Below are positions 31,977-39,476 of a stretch of 64,000 nucleotides of DNA, one piece after another. Below the pieces are notes generated by a model that ran no database searches, was not told the origin of the DNA, and saw only the letters and a list, made by a program, of their open reading frames with translations. The stretch is from Acidimicrobiales bacterium (lineage in GTDB: Bacteria > Actinomycetota > Acidimicrobiia > Acidimicrobiales > UBA8190): assembly GCA_035531755.1 (NCBI GenBank), contig DATKSK010000023.1, forward strand, positions 1 to 64,000, given 5' to 3'. Position 1 is the stretch's first letter. Each line of letters opens with the position of its first letter. The position numbers and the translations under genes are program-made.

Positions 31977-32387
31977 TCAGGCGGCGCCGCCGGTGCTGAT
32001 GGTCTCGACGCGCTCGAAGACCTGCAGGCTCGCCAGGTAGTCGTGGATGTCGCGGCCGAGGCCGGCACGGGCGTCGGCGGCCTTCGGGACGGTCACGAGG
32101 ACGGCGCGCTCGCCCGCGGGCCGGTGCACGTGGGCGCCGGCCAGGAGTCCGGCGCGCTCGCCGGCGTTCACCGATGAGAAGGCGCGGTCGAGCTCGCCCT
32201 GCGTGACACCGGGCCGCACGGTGGCGGCCACGCGCACGGCGTCGTCGGCCGGGACCGGGAGCCGGCCGGTGGCGTAGGCGCCGCACTTGATCCGCCGTTC
32301 CTCGGAGATCGACCACACGACGATGGGGACGGTGGCCATGGCGACGGCCACGACCATGAGCGGGACGGTGATCCAGAAGACGAGCAT
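31977..32387 (-). CDS. Unknown small membrane-anchored protein
   Basis: I do not recognise a family. The 136-residue product has one N-terminal transmembrane helix (VFWITVPLMVVAVAMATVPIVVW) and a soluble part of about 110 residues with one Cys (RIKCGAY). The soluble part is probably cytoplasmic or extracytoplasmic, undecidable by eye. It lies between ctaG and the divergent second SCO gene, so a link to oxidase assembly is possible. Coding potential is supported by an uninterrupted frame and typical codon use, but the start is not secured by a ribosome-binding site. Confidence 0.55.
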   Translation of the reverse strand: MLVFWITVPLMVVAVAMATVPIVVWSISEERRIKCGAYATGRLPVPADDAVRVAATVRPGVTQGELDRAFSSVNAGERAGLLAGAHVHRPAGERAVLVTVPKAADARAGLGRDIHDYLASLQVFERVETISTGGAA

Positions 32388-32596
32388 CGCGCTGCGGGCA
32401 GGTGGTTGCGTGTCTCTGCCCGACCTCCTTCGGGGTGATCATCCGCGGCGCGTCTGAAGGCGCGATGAATCCCACCTCTGACCCCGCTGTGTCTTGTGCC
32501 AACGGTCGCCAAACACGGGTCGTGACCATCCGGTGGCCTCACGCGGGCCGGATGTCGCCTGCCGGTGGGCCGCCGGCAGGCGACGGCGAGGAGGCG

Positions 32597-32602
32597 TAGT
32601 GT
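32597..32602 (+). promoter_or_regulatory. -10 element of the second SCO gene (leaderless)
   Basis: TAGTGT lies 7 nt before the GTG at 32610, exactly as at the first SCO gene. This favours the GTG over the ATG two codons later. Confidence 0.5.
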
Positions 32603-32609
32603 CGTCCCC

Positions 32610-33359
32610 GTGTCCATGGGCGTGGACGAGCGCACATCGGTGGCTCCGGGGGCCACCGACCCCGCCGCATCCGTACGGGCGCGGCAGACCTGGCGCAACG
32701 CCCTGATCCTCGGGGTCGCCGCCATCGTGACGATGGGCGCCCTGGACCTGGCGGTCGTGCTGAGCCGGTCGTCGGGCCCGCACGTCGACTCGCTGTCGAT
32801 GCTCATGGGGCTCGGTGACCTGCCGGCCACCAAGGCCGCGCCGGACTTCACCCTCGTCGACCAGCACGGCAGGACGCAGTCGCTGTCGGCCATGCGCGGC
32901 AAGGCGGTGGTGCTGCAGTTCATGGACCCGCACTGCACCGACATCTGCCCCATCGTGTCCCAGGAGCTCGTCGACGCCGCCCACGACCTGGGTCGGGACG
33001 TGAGCAAGGTCGACTTCGTGGCGGTGAACGTCAACCCCTACGCCACGGCCGTGCGCGACGTGTCCGCCTTCTCCCGCGAGCACGGGCTGTCGTCGCTGCC
33101 CAACTGGTACTTCGTGACCGGCCCCGCCACCGCCCTGGCCAAGGTGTGGTCCGCCTACGGCATCTCCGTCGAAGCGCCCAGCCCGACCGCCGACGTCATT
33201 CACAGCTCGTACCTGTTCTTCATCGGCAAGCAGGGAACGGAGCGGTACATGGCCATTGCCTCCGACGACCACACCACCAGGGGCCGGGCCTATCTGCCGG
33301 CCGCGGACGTCACGGCGTGGGGCGCGGGCATCGCCACCGTGGTGCGACGACTCCTGTAG
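32610..33359 (+). CDS. SCO1/SenC-family copper chaperone, short form
   Basis: This second SCO protein has one transmembrane anchor (ALILGVAAIVTMGALDLAVVL) and a thioredoxin-like domain. Copper ligands are the Cys pair in HCTDICP and the His in DVIHSSYLFFIG. It lacks the collagen-like linker and long N-terminus of the first copy. The start is taken as GTG at 32610 on the basis of the -10 spacing, giving 249 residues. The stop codon lies in a duplicated 17-bp unit. Confidence 0.9.
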   Translation: MSMGVDERTSVAPGATDPAASVRARQTWRNALILGVAAIVTMGALDLAVVLSRSSGPHVDSLSMLMGLGDLPATKAAPDFTLVDQHGRTQSLSAMRGKAVVLQFMDPHCTDICPIVSQELVDAAHDLGRDVSKVDFVAVNVNPYATAVRDVSAFSREHGLSSLPNWYFVTGPATALAKVWSAYGISVEAPSPTADVIHSSYLFFIGKQGTERYMAIASDDHTTRGRAYLPAADVTAWGAGIATVVRRLL

Positions 33360-33385
33360 GGCACCGGGTCCTGTAGGGCACCGGG
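33352..33385. repeat. 17-bp tandem duplication spanning the SCO2 stop
   Basis: Two identical 17-bp copies (33352-33368 and 33369-33385) each contain CTGTAG, the end of the gene and its TAG. The second copy is untranslated. Confidence 0.85.
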
Positions 33386-33428
33386 GCGGGCCCGGGTCGG
33401 CCGCAGGCCCCGTGTCGGAAGCGCCCCG

Positions 33429-34184
33429 CTACCGGGGGGAGCCGGCGCGGCTCGTGTCGGCGACCACGGCGAAGCGCGGCGCCACCCCGAGCAGACGCTC
33501 CGGGAAGGGCAGCTCCGTCGACGCCGCCCACTCCACGTCGCGCAGCCGCACCAGGCGGGGAACCGCCCACCCCGCCCGCGCCACCAGCTCGGTCACGGCA
33601 CGAGGATGGGTGCCGGTGCCGAGCGGCAGGGCGGCGCGCACGTCCCCGGGGTAGGGCCCGTGATGGTCGTCAGCCTCGCCGCGCAGGCGGCGCAGCCACT
33701 GCCGCCCCCGGCCGCGCAGAGCCTCGACCGGATCCGCATCACCCCACATCGACTCCACGGCGACGAGCCGGCCCGTCGGCGCGGCCTGGCGCCAGGCGCG
33801 CAGGGTGGCGAGCTGGTCGGGAAGGGTCCACAGCACGTGGCGCTCCATGACGGCGTCGAACCCGTCGGGCGGCTCGTGGGCCGGGGCTACGACGACGGCC
33901 ACGTCGAGGCCCTCGGCGTCGGCCGCGGCGCCCAGCTTGGCGAGCATTCCCGGTGAGAGGTCGAGAGCGGTGACGCGGTGGCCGAGCCGGGCGGCGATGA
34001 GGCTGAGGAACCCCGTCCCCGCCCCGCAGTCGAGGACGCGCGCCGGTGGGGGCGGCAGCAGGCCCGCCAGCGCGGCCGTCCACGCCGCCTGCACGGCCGC
34101 GCTGGTGGGTCGGTGCCCGGGCGAGTCGTCGTAGCGGGCGGCGTCGTCGTCCCAGAAGCGGCGGATCTCGTCGAGGATGGCCAT
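33429..34184 (-). CDS. Class I SAM-dependent methyltransferase
   Basis: The 251-residue protein has the SAM-binding motif VLDCGAGTGFLS at about residue 50, an acidic end of strand 2 (ALDLSPGM) and a motif-IV-like GFDAVMERHVLWTLPD. The N-terminal FWDDDAARYDDSPGH is common in methyltransferase-11-type enzymes. The substrate is unknown. It is convergent with SCO2. TAGAAC lies 6 nt before the ATG, as before the carbonic anhydrase gene. Confidence 0.85.
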   Translation of the reverse strand: MAILDEIRRFWDDDAARYDDSPGHRPTSAAVQAAWTAALAGLLPPPPARVLDCGAGTGFLSLIAARLGHRVTALDLSPGMLAKLGAAADAEGLDVAVVVAPAHEPPDGFDAVMERHVLWTLPDQLATLRAWRQAAPTGRLVAVESMWGDADPVEALRGRGRQWLRRLRGEADDHHGPYPGDVRAALPLGTGTHPRAVTELVARAGWAVPRLVRLRDVEWAASTELPFPERLLGVAPRFAVVADTSRAGSPR

Positions 34185-34190
34185 GCCCGT

Positions 34191-34196
34191 GTTCTA
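34191..34196 (-). promoter_or_regulatory. Possible -10 element of the methyltransferase gene
   Basis: TAGAAC on the minus strand is 6 nt before the ATG. Its last base departs from TANNNT. Confidence 0.3.
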
Positions 34197-34268
34197 CATG
34201 GCGCGACCCCACGGGGTTCACACGGAGGTTCGCATGTGGAAGTGGCGGGCTCGTCCGTCCTCGTCGCC

Positions 34269-34330
34269 GGCCCTGACGTCGACCGGCCCTGACGTCGACC
34301 GGCCCGGGCGTCGACCGGCCCGGGCGTTGC
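34269..34330. repeat. Intergenic 16-bp minisatellite, four units
   Basis: Units at 34269, 34285, 34301 and 34317 share the frame GGCCC-N4-GTCGACC. The first two are identical, the third differs at two or three positions and the fourth is truncated. The array sits between the methyltransferase start and the amidase stop. Confidence 0.8.
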
Positions 34331-34340
34331 GGACGGCGGC

Positions 34341-35699
34341 TCAGGTGCGCTCGGCGTCCTCGAGGTAGCGCGTCACACCGCCGGCGATCCCCTGGCCCGC
34401 CAGCTGGCGCCACTGCGGGCTCTGCACGAGGGCGGCGTCGTGGGCGTTGCGCATGTTGGCGCACTCCACGAGGACCTTGGGCACCGTGGACAGGTCGAGA
34501 CCACCGAGATCGGAGCGCAGCACGATCCCGTCCTGGCCCGTGTAGTCCGCGGGCGGCTCGCCCGTCGTGGCCACGAAGGCGTCGCGCATGTCGGTCGCCA
34601 GCACGGTGGAGGGCCCCACGATGGCGCGGTTGTCGGAGATCGAGCTGATCACGGCCACCGGGGTGTCGACGGCGAAGCCGCTGCCGCCGGGCGGCCCACC
34701 GTCGGCGTGGATCGACACCGCCACATCGGCGTGCAGCGCGTTGGCGAAGGCGGCGCGCTGGTTCACGCACGGGCCCACGCCGTCGTCGGTGGTGCGGGTG
34801 AGGGCGACGCGCGCCCCGGCGGCCTCGAGCGCGTCGCGCGCCGCCAGGGCCACGTCGAGGTTGAAGGCGTGCTCCGCATATCCGTTGTCGGTGGCGGTGC
34901 CCGTGGTGTCGCAGGGCTCGGTGAAGCCCCCGCCGTCGATGGGCCGGTTCACGACCTGCGGGGCACCGGCGTTGCCGCCGTTGTGCCCGGGGTCGAGGAC
35001 CACGGTCAGGCCGGCCAGCGGGAGCACCGCCACCGATCCCTGGTAACGGGCGTCGCCGAATGCGTACACGCCGCCGTCGGCGCCGGCCATCCAGTACCCG
35101 CCGTCCCCGACGGTGGCCGCCATGGCCACCACGGCGCGGTTCAGCACCATCGCCCCGGTCGAGCCCTCGAACGGGGCGCCGAAGGCGAACACCCCGCCGT
35201 CGGCGGCCACCAGCCAGTAGCCCCCGGTGCCGCGGTCGAGCGCCATGCCCACCACGGGGCGGGTGAGAGGCGTGCCCCCCATCGACCCGGCGAAGCGGGC
35301 GTCACCGAAGGCGAACACCCCGCCGTCGGCGGCGACGAGCCAGTAGCCGCCGTCGTCGGGGGTGGCCGCCATGCCCACCACAGGCGCGTTGAGCGCGAGC
35401 CCACCGGCCGACCCGTCGAACGGCGCGCCGAAGGCGAACACCCCGCCGTCGGCGGCGGCGAGCCAGTACCCCCCGGTGCTGCGGTCGGCGACCAGGTCGA
35501 CGACCGGTGCATTGCTCGAGGGCGGGCTCGTGGCCCCGCCGCCGGCCACGCGGGCGGCGGGGCCGGCGGCCACAGTGACGGTGGCCGTGGCCGCGGCAGC
35601 CTCGTGGGTCACCGACACCGTGAGGGCCGATCCGACGACGACGGCCAGCACCACCAGCGCCGGGCCGCCGCCACGCAGGGCGCGCACCGGTGATCGCAC
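34341..35699 (-). CDS. Secreted N-acetylmuramoyl-L-alanine amidase with N-terminal repeats
   Basis: An N-terminal signal sequence (ALVVLAVVVGSALTVSVT) precedes four repeats of about 41 residues of the GGYWLVAADGGVFAFGDA type, common in actinobacterial surface proteins. The C-terminal Amidase_3 domain has zinc ligands in VVLDPGHNG, EHAFNLDVAL and SIHADGG and the catalytic Glu in VLVECANMRN. It should cleave peptidoglycan between MurNAc and the stem peptide. The GTG at 35699 is chosen because the upstream extension is an Arg-rich translation of a GCC/GCG run. The LOG-like gene ends 4 bp upstream. Confidence 0.87.
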   Translation of the reverse strand: MRSPVRALRGGGPALVVLAVVVGSALTVSVTHEAAAATATVTVAAGPAARVAGGGATSPPSSNAPVVDLVADRSTGGYWLAAADGGVFAFGAPFDGSAGGLALNAPVVGMAATPDDGGYWLVAADGGVFAFGDARFAGSMGGTPLTRPVVGMALDRGTGGYWLVAADGGVFAFGAPFEGSTGAMVLNRAVVAMAATVGDGGYWMAGADGGVYAFGDARYQGSVAVLPLAGLTVVLDPGHNGGNAGAPQVVNRPIDGGGFTEPCDTTGTATDNGYAEHAFNLDVALAARDALEAAGARVALTRTTDDGVGPCVNQRAAFANALHADVAVSIHADGGPPGGSGFAVDTPVAVISSISDNRAIVGPSTVLATDMRDAFVATTGEPPADYTGQDGIVLRSDLGGLDLSTVPKVLVECANMRNAHDAALVQSPQWRQLAGQGIAGGVTRYLEDAERT

Positions 35700-35703
35700 G
35701 ACG

Positions 35704-36225
35704 TCAGGCCTCCTTCGCCGCCGCCGCCGCCGCCGCCGCCGCCGTTGCCGCTGCTGCTGCCAGGTGCAGCGCCAGGGCGACGGCACCGGCGGGGTCGTCG
35801 GCGCGGGCGATGACGTCCACCGGCTGCCCGGCGCGAGCGAGCTCCCACGTGCCGAGGCCGACCACCGGCGTCCCGGCCACGAGGGCCAGGGCGATCTCCG
35901 ACAGCGTCCCGAACTCGCCGGCCACGGCCACCACGGTATCGGCGGCCGCCACCACCAGGGCGTTGCGCGCCTCGCCCAGGCCGGTGGGGACGGCGACGTC
36001 GACGTAGGGGTTGGCGGACGCGCGATCGCGTCCGGGGAGGATCCCGACGGTCAGCCCGCCGCCGGCGCGCGCCCCGCGGCAGGCGGCCTCCATCACGCCG
36101 CCGAGCCCGCCGCACACGAGAACGGCGCCGGCGTCGGCGACGGCGCGGCCGACGGCTTCGGCCTGGCGCAACTGCTCCTCGGGCGCGGAGCCGCCGCCCA
36201 CCACGGCCACGTAGGCGCGGCTCAC
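35704..36225 (-). CDS. LOG-like protein (TIGR00725 family)
   Basis: The 173-residue Rossmann-like protein has the family blocks VCGGLGGVMEAACRGA, GILPGRDRASANPYVD and VVAVAGEFGTLSEIALAL. Related LOG proteins are cytokinin-riboside phosphoribohydrolases or nucleotide-binding proteins, but the role of this subgroup is unknown. The C-terminus ends in about 20 alanines from a GCC repeat that continues toward the amidase gene. The gene follows the ABC permease by 8 bp, so it is likely in that operon. Confidence 0.82.
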   Translation of the reverse strand: MSRAYVAVVGGGSAPEEQLRQAEAVGRAVADAGAVLVCGGLGGVMEAACRGARAGGGLTVGILPGRDRASANPYVDVAVPTGLGEARNALVVAAADTVVAVAGEFGTLSEIALALVAGTPVVGLGTWELARAGQPVDVIARADDPAGAVALALHLAAAAATAAAAAAAAAKEA

Positions 36226-36233
36226 GGCGCGCC

Positions 36234-37025
36234 TCACTCCCACCGGAACGTGGCCGCGGCGGCCAGGGGCGCGCCCACCGCCCACAGGGCGAGCACCAGC
36301 CACGCCCATCCGGGCACGGCCGTGCCCAGGCCGAGCGCCCGGTGCAGCGCTTCCGCCAGCGCGGCGGCGGGCAGGGCCTTGGCCGCGCCCTGCAGGCCGC
36401 CGGGCAACTTGGACAACGGTGCGAGCATCCCGCTCACGAGCAGCAGCACCAGCCACAGCCCGTTGGACGCCGCCAGGTTGACCTCGGGCCGCAGCACCCC
36501 GGCCAGGAGGAGGCCGGTCCCCCCGAACCCGGCCGTCGCCAGGATCACCACGACGATCGCCCGACCCACGCCGCCGGCCGTCGGGTGCCACCCGAGGCCG
36601 AGGGCGACGGGGACGAGCACGACGAACTGCAGGGCCTCGACCACGAGGACGGCGACGATCTTGGCGCCGAGCAACGCCGGGCGTCCGAGCGGCGTGGCGC
36701 CGAGGCGCTTCAGCACGCCCTGGCCGCGCTCGAACCCCGTGGCGATGCTCAGGTTCACCAAGGCCGTGCCCATGACGGCCAGCGCCAGGATCCCCGGCGC
36801 CAGGAAGGTGACGGGGTGGGCGGTGCCGGTGGGGAGCAGGTGCACCTCGGAGAAGAAGACGAGCAGCAGCACGGGGATGCCGATGGTGAGCAGCAACGAC
36901 TCCCCCCGGCGCAGGGTCATGCCGACCTCCGCCGCGCACTGGGCCGCCAGGCGGCGCGCCGCGGGTGGCAGCGACCGGACGACGCGACGGCCGGCCCTGC
37001 TCGGGGCCGCGGTGCTCGCGCTCAT
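36234..37025 (-). CDS. ABC-2 type transporter permease
   Basis: The 263-residue membrane protein has six predicted transmembrane helices typical of ABC-2 exporters and the GVLKRLGATPL cytoplasmic loop that contacts the ATPase. The ATG overlaps the ATPase stop by 4 nt. Together they form a drug- or lipid-type exporter with unknown substrate. The N-terminal 35 residues are basic and cytoplasmic. Confidence 0.88.
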   Translation of the reverse strand: MSASTAAPSRAGRRVVRSLPPAARRLAAQCAAEVGMTLRRGESLLLTIGIPVLLLVFFSEVHLLPTGTAHPVTFLAPGILALAVMGTALVNLSIATGFERGQGVLKRLGATPLGRPALLGAKIVAVLVVEALQFVVLVPVALGLGWHPTAGGVGRAIVVVILATAGFGGTGLLLAGVLRPEVNLAASNGLWLVLLLVSGMLAPLSKLPGGLQGAAKALPAAALAEALHRALGLGTAVPGWAWLVLALWAVGAPLAAAATFRWE

Positions 37026-38023
37026 CGCCGGCTCCCGGCCCCCCGGGCGCCTTCACGGCGGTCCGGCGCGTCGGGGCCCTCGTCCCCCCGGGTCACCTGC
37101 AGGTAGACCTCCTCGAGCGAACGGCGCCCGGCGCGCAGGTCGCCCACGGGCACGTCGTGGTCGGCCATCCACCCCGCCAGCGCCGCCAGCCGGGCCGGGG
37201 TGGCCTCGCCCGTGACCCGGTACTCGCCGGGGTGCTCCTCGGTCACGCCCCCGGGCCCGGTCCCGAGCGCGGCGGCCAGCGCGGCGGTGTCGAGGGCGGG
37301 GGGAGCCTCGAAACGGATGCCGCCCCCGCCGGCGGCCGACAGCTCGGCCACGGTCCCCCGGGCCACGGCGCGGCCATGGGCGACGATCACGACCTCGTCG
37401 GCCAGCCGCTCGGCCTCGGGCAGTTCGTGGGTGGTGAGCACCACGCACGCCCCCCGGTCGCGCAGCGCCGTGACCACCCGGCGCACGGCGATGCGCCCTT
37501 CGGGGTCGACCCCGGCGGTGGGCTCGTCGAGGAACACCACCTCGGGACGGCCCACGAGGGCGAGCGCCAGGGACAGCCGCTGCTGCTCGCCGCCCGACAG
37601 CCGGCGCCAGGGCGTGCGGGCCACCGCGTCCAGGCCCACCAGGCGGAGCAGGGCGTCGGGGTCCTCGGCGTGGTCGTAGTAGTCGGCGAAGAGCCGCAGC
37701 ACGCGCCGGGGCCCCATGACGGGGTACACGCCGCCGCGCTGGAGCATGACCCCGATGCGCGTCACCAGCCGCCGGTGGTCGCCGACGGGGTCGAGGCCGA
37801 GCACGCGCACGGACCCCGAGGCGGCGCGCCGGTAGCCCTCGAGGGTCTCCACCGTGGAGGTCTTGCCGGCGCCGTTGGGCCCCAGCAGCGCCAGGACCTG
37901 CCCCCGCCGGGCCGACAGGGACAGGCCGTCCACCGCCGTGACGTCGCCGTAACGCACCACCAGATCCCGGCACTCGACGGCCGCGTCGTCGCGCGACGAG
38001 CCGGCCACCGACGAGATCGACAT
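37022..38023 (-). CDS. ABC transporter ATP-binding protein, exporter type
   Basis: The 333-residue ATPase has Walker A GPNGAGKTS near residue 49, the signature LSGGEQQR and Walker B VVFLDEPTAGVDPEG, with the switch His in LTTHEL. The C-terminal 100 residues resemble the regulatory extension of DrrA-like exporters. It couples to the permease by ATGA overlap. The ATG start is 7 nt after a TAGCCT element, which suggests a leaderless mRNA. It is divergent from serS. Confidence 0.92.
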   Translation of the reverse strand: MSISSVAGSSRDDAAVECRDLVVRYGDVTAVDGLSLSARRGQVLALLGPNGAGKTSTVETLEGYRRAASGSVRVLGLDPVGDHRRLVTRIGVMLQRGGVYPVMGPRRVLRLFADYYDHAEDPDALLRLVGLDAVARTPWRRLSGGEQQRLSLALALVGRPEVVFLDEPTAGVDPEGRIAVRRVVTALRDRGACVVLTTHELPEAERLADEVVIVAHGRAVARGTVAELSAAGGGGIRFEAPPALDTAALAAALGTGPGGVTEEHPGEYRVTGEATPARLAALAGWMADHDVPVGDLRAGRRSLEEVYLQVTRGDEGPDAPDRREGARGAGSRR

Positions 38024-38030
38024 CGCGGCG

Positions 38031-38040
38031 AGGCTACCGT
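38031..38040. promoter_or_regulatory. Overlapping divergent -10 elements of the ABC operon and serS
   Basis: TAGCCT on the minus strand (38036-38031) is 7 nt before the ABC ATPase ATG. TACCGT on the plus strand (38035-38040) is 10 nt before the serS ATG. They share the central TA, so RNA polymerase can probably occupy only one direction at a time. Confidence 0.5.
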
Positions 38041-38050
38041 TGGGCGCACC

Positions 38051-39343
38051 ATGATCGACATCCGACTGGCCCGGGAGGACCCGGATGCCGTGAAGGCGGC
38101 CCTCGCCCGCAAGGGTGTCGACCCGGCCGAGGTCGTCCGCCTGGTCGACGCCGACGGCCGGTCGCGCCAGGCGGTGGGCCGTCGCGACGAGCTGCGGGCC
38201 CGCATCAAGGAGCTGTCGCGCCAGGTGGCCGACGCCCGGCGCTCCGGCGACAGCGCGGCGGCGACCGGGCTCACCGAGGCCAGCCGCGCCCTCGGCGAGG
38301 GGGAGAAGGCGGCCGACGCCGAGGCCACCGCGGCCCAGGCCGAGGTGCGCGAGCTGCTCCTGTGGCTGCCGAACATGCCGGCGGCGGGGGCGCCCGACGG
38401 GGAGGGCCCCGAGGACAATCCCGTGGTGCGCCGGTGGCCGGAGACGGCCCGGGAGTACGCCGAGCACCAGCGCGTCCCGCACTGGGACGTGGGCGCGGCG
38501 CTCGGCATCCTCGACCTCGAACGCGGTGCCAAGCTGTCGGGCTCCATGTTCCCCCTGTTCCGGGGGGCGGGGTCGCGTCTGTTGCGCGCCCTGACCGCCT
38601 TCGCCCTCGACCACCACGCCGACGCCTACGAGGAGATCCGCCCGCCCACGCTGGTGCGCACCGAGACCATGGTGTCGACCGGGCACCTGCCCAAGTTCGC
38701 CGACGAGGCCTACCACCTCGAGCGCGACGACCTGTGGGCAATCCCGACCGCCGAGGTGCCGCTCACCTCCATGTACCGCGGCGACATCCTCGAGGAGGCC
38801 GACCTCCCCCTGCGGCTGACGGCCGCCACCGCCTGCTTCCGGCGCGAAGCGGGGTCGGCGGGGCGCGACACGCGCGGCGTGTTGCGCGTGCACGAGTTCG
38901 ACAAGGTCGAGCTCTTCGCCTACGCCACCGCCGAGCAGTCGCCGGCCGAGCACGAGCAGATGGTGCGGCGCGCCGAGGCCCTGCTGCAGGAGCTCGACCT
39001 CGAGTACCGGGTCGTCGACCTCTGCACCGGCGACCTCGGCAACGCCTCGGCACGCACCTTCGACATCGAGGTGTACGCCCCGGGGTGCGACATGTGGCTC
39101 GAGGCGTCGTCGGTGAGCTGGTGCACCGACTACCAGGCGCGCCGGGCCAACATCCGCTACCGGCCGGCCGACGGGGGCCAGCCCGTGTTCGTCCACACCC
39201 TGAACGGCTCGGCCGTCGCCTGGGCCCGCATCTGGGCGGCGCTGGTCGAGACCGGGCGCCAGGCCGACGGATCGGTCCTGCTACCGGCCGCGCTCGACCG
39301 CTACCTGGGGGGTCACCGGATCATCGAGCCGCCGGCGCGCTGA
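38051..39343 (+). CDS. serS: Seryl-tRNA synthetase
   Basis: The 430-residue class II synthetase begins with the usual coiled-coil arm (residues 30-100). Motif 2 is ACFRREAGSAGRDTRGVLRV followed by HEFDKVELF, the SWCTDYQARRANIRYR block binds serine and tRNA, and motif 3 is NGSAVAWARIWAALVE with its Arg. It charges tRNA-Ser in the cytoplasm. The ATG is the first in frame after the divergent promoter. Confidence 0.95.
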   Translation: MIDIRLAREDPDAVKAALARKGVDPAEVVRLVDADGRSRQAVGRRDELRARIKELSRQVADARRSGDSAAATGLTEASRALGEGEKAADAEATAAQAEVRELLLWLPNMPAAGAPDGEGPEDNPVVRRWPETAREYAEHQRVPHWDVGAALGILDLERGAKLSGSMFPLFRGAGSRLLRALTAFALDHHADAYEEIRPPTLVRTETMVSTGHLPKFADEAYHLERDDLWAIPTAEVPLTSMYRGDILEEADLPLRLTAATACFRREAGSAGRDTRGVLRVHEFDKVELFAYATAEQSPAEHEQMVRRAEALLQELDLEYRVVDLCTGDLGNASARTFDIEVYAPGCDMWLEASSVSWCTDYQARRANIRYRPADGGQPVFVHTLNGSAVAWARIWAALVETGRQADGSVLLPAALDRYLGGHRIIEPPAR

Positions 39344-39411
39344 CGGGAGCCCCGGGGCGGGGCAGGGCCGTGTCCCTGCTCCCGTGCGTTCCGGACGGCA
39401 CCTCGGTCTGA

Positions 39412-39476
39412 GCGGCGCGGGACTGCGGTGCGGCGCGGGACTGCGGTGCGGGACTGCTCGCGGCGCGGGACTGCTC
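39412..39476. repeat. 18-bp tandem repeats reaching the glutamate decarboxylase stop
   Basis: Two identical 18-bp units (39412-39429 and 39430-39447) are followed by truncated variants to 39476, all built on GCGGGACTGC. The last copy contains most of the TGA of the minus-strand decarboxylase gene. The array lies between two convergent genes. Confidence 0.75.

Noticed and set aside
32423-32430. A perfect AAGGAGGT Shine-Dalgarno on the minus strand
   Set aside because: No ATG, GTG or TTG occurs 5-12 nt downstream; the ATG of the nearby small membrane protein is 35 nt away, so it is probably coincidental.
35704-37056. A 450-codon frame joining the LOG-like protein to a long N-terminal extension
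   Set aside because: The extension is a shadow of the ABC permease gene on the same strand; the LOG fold begins at the GTG at 36225.
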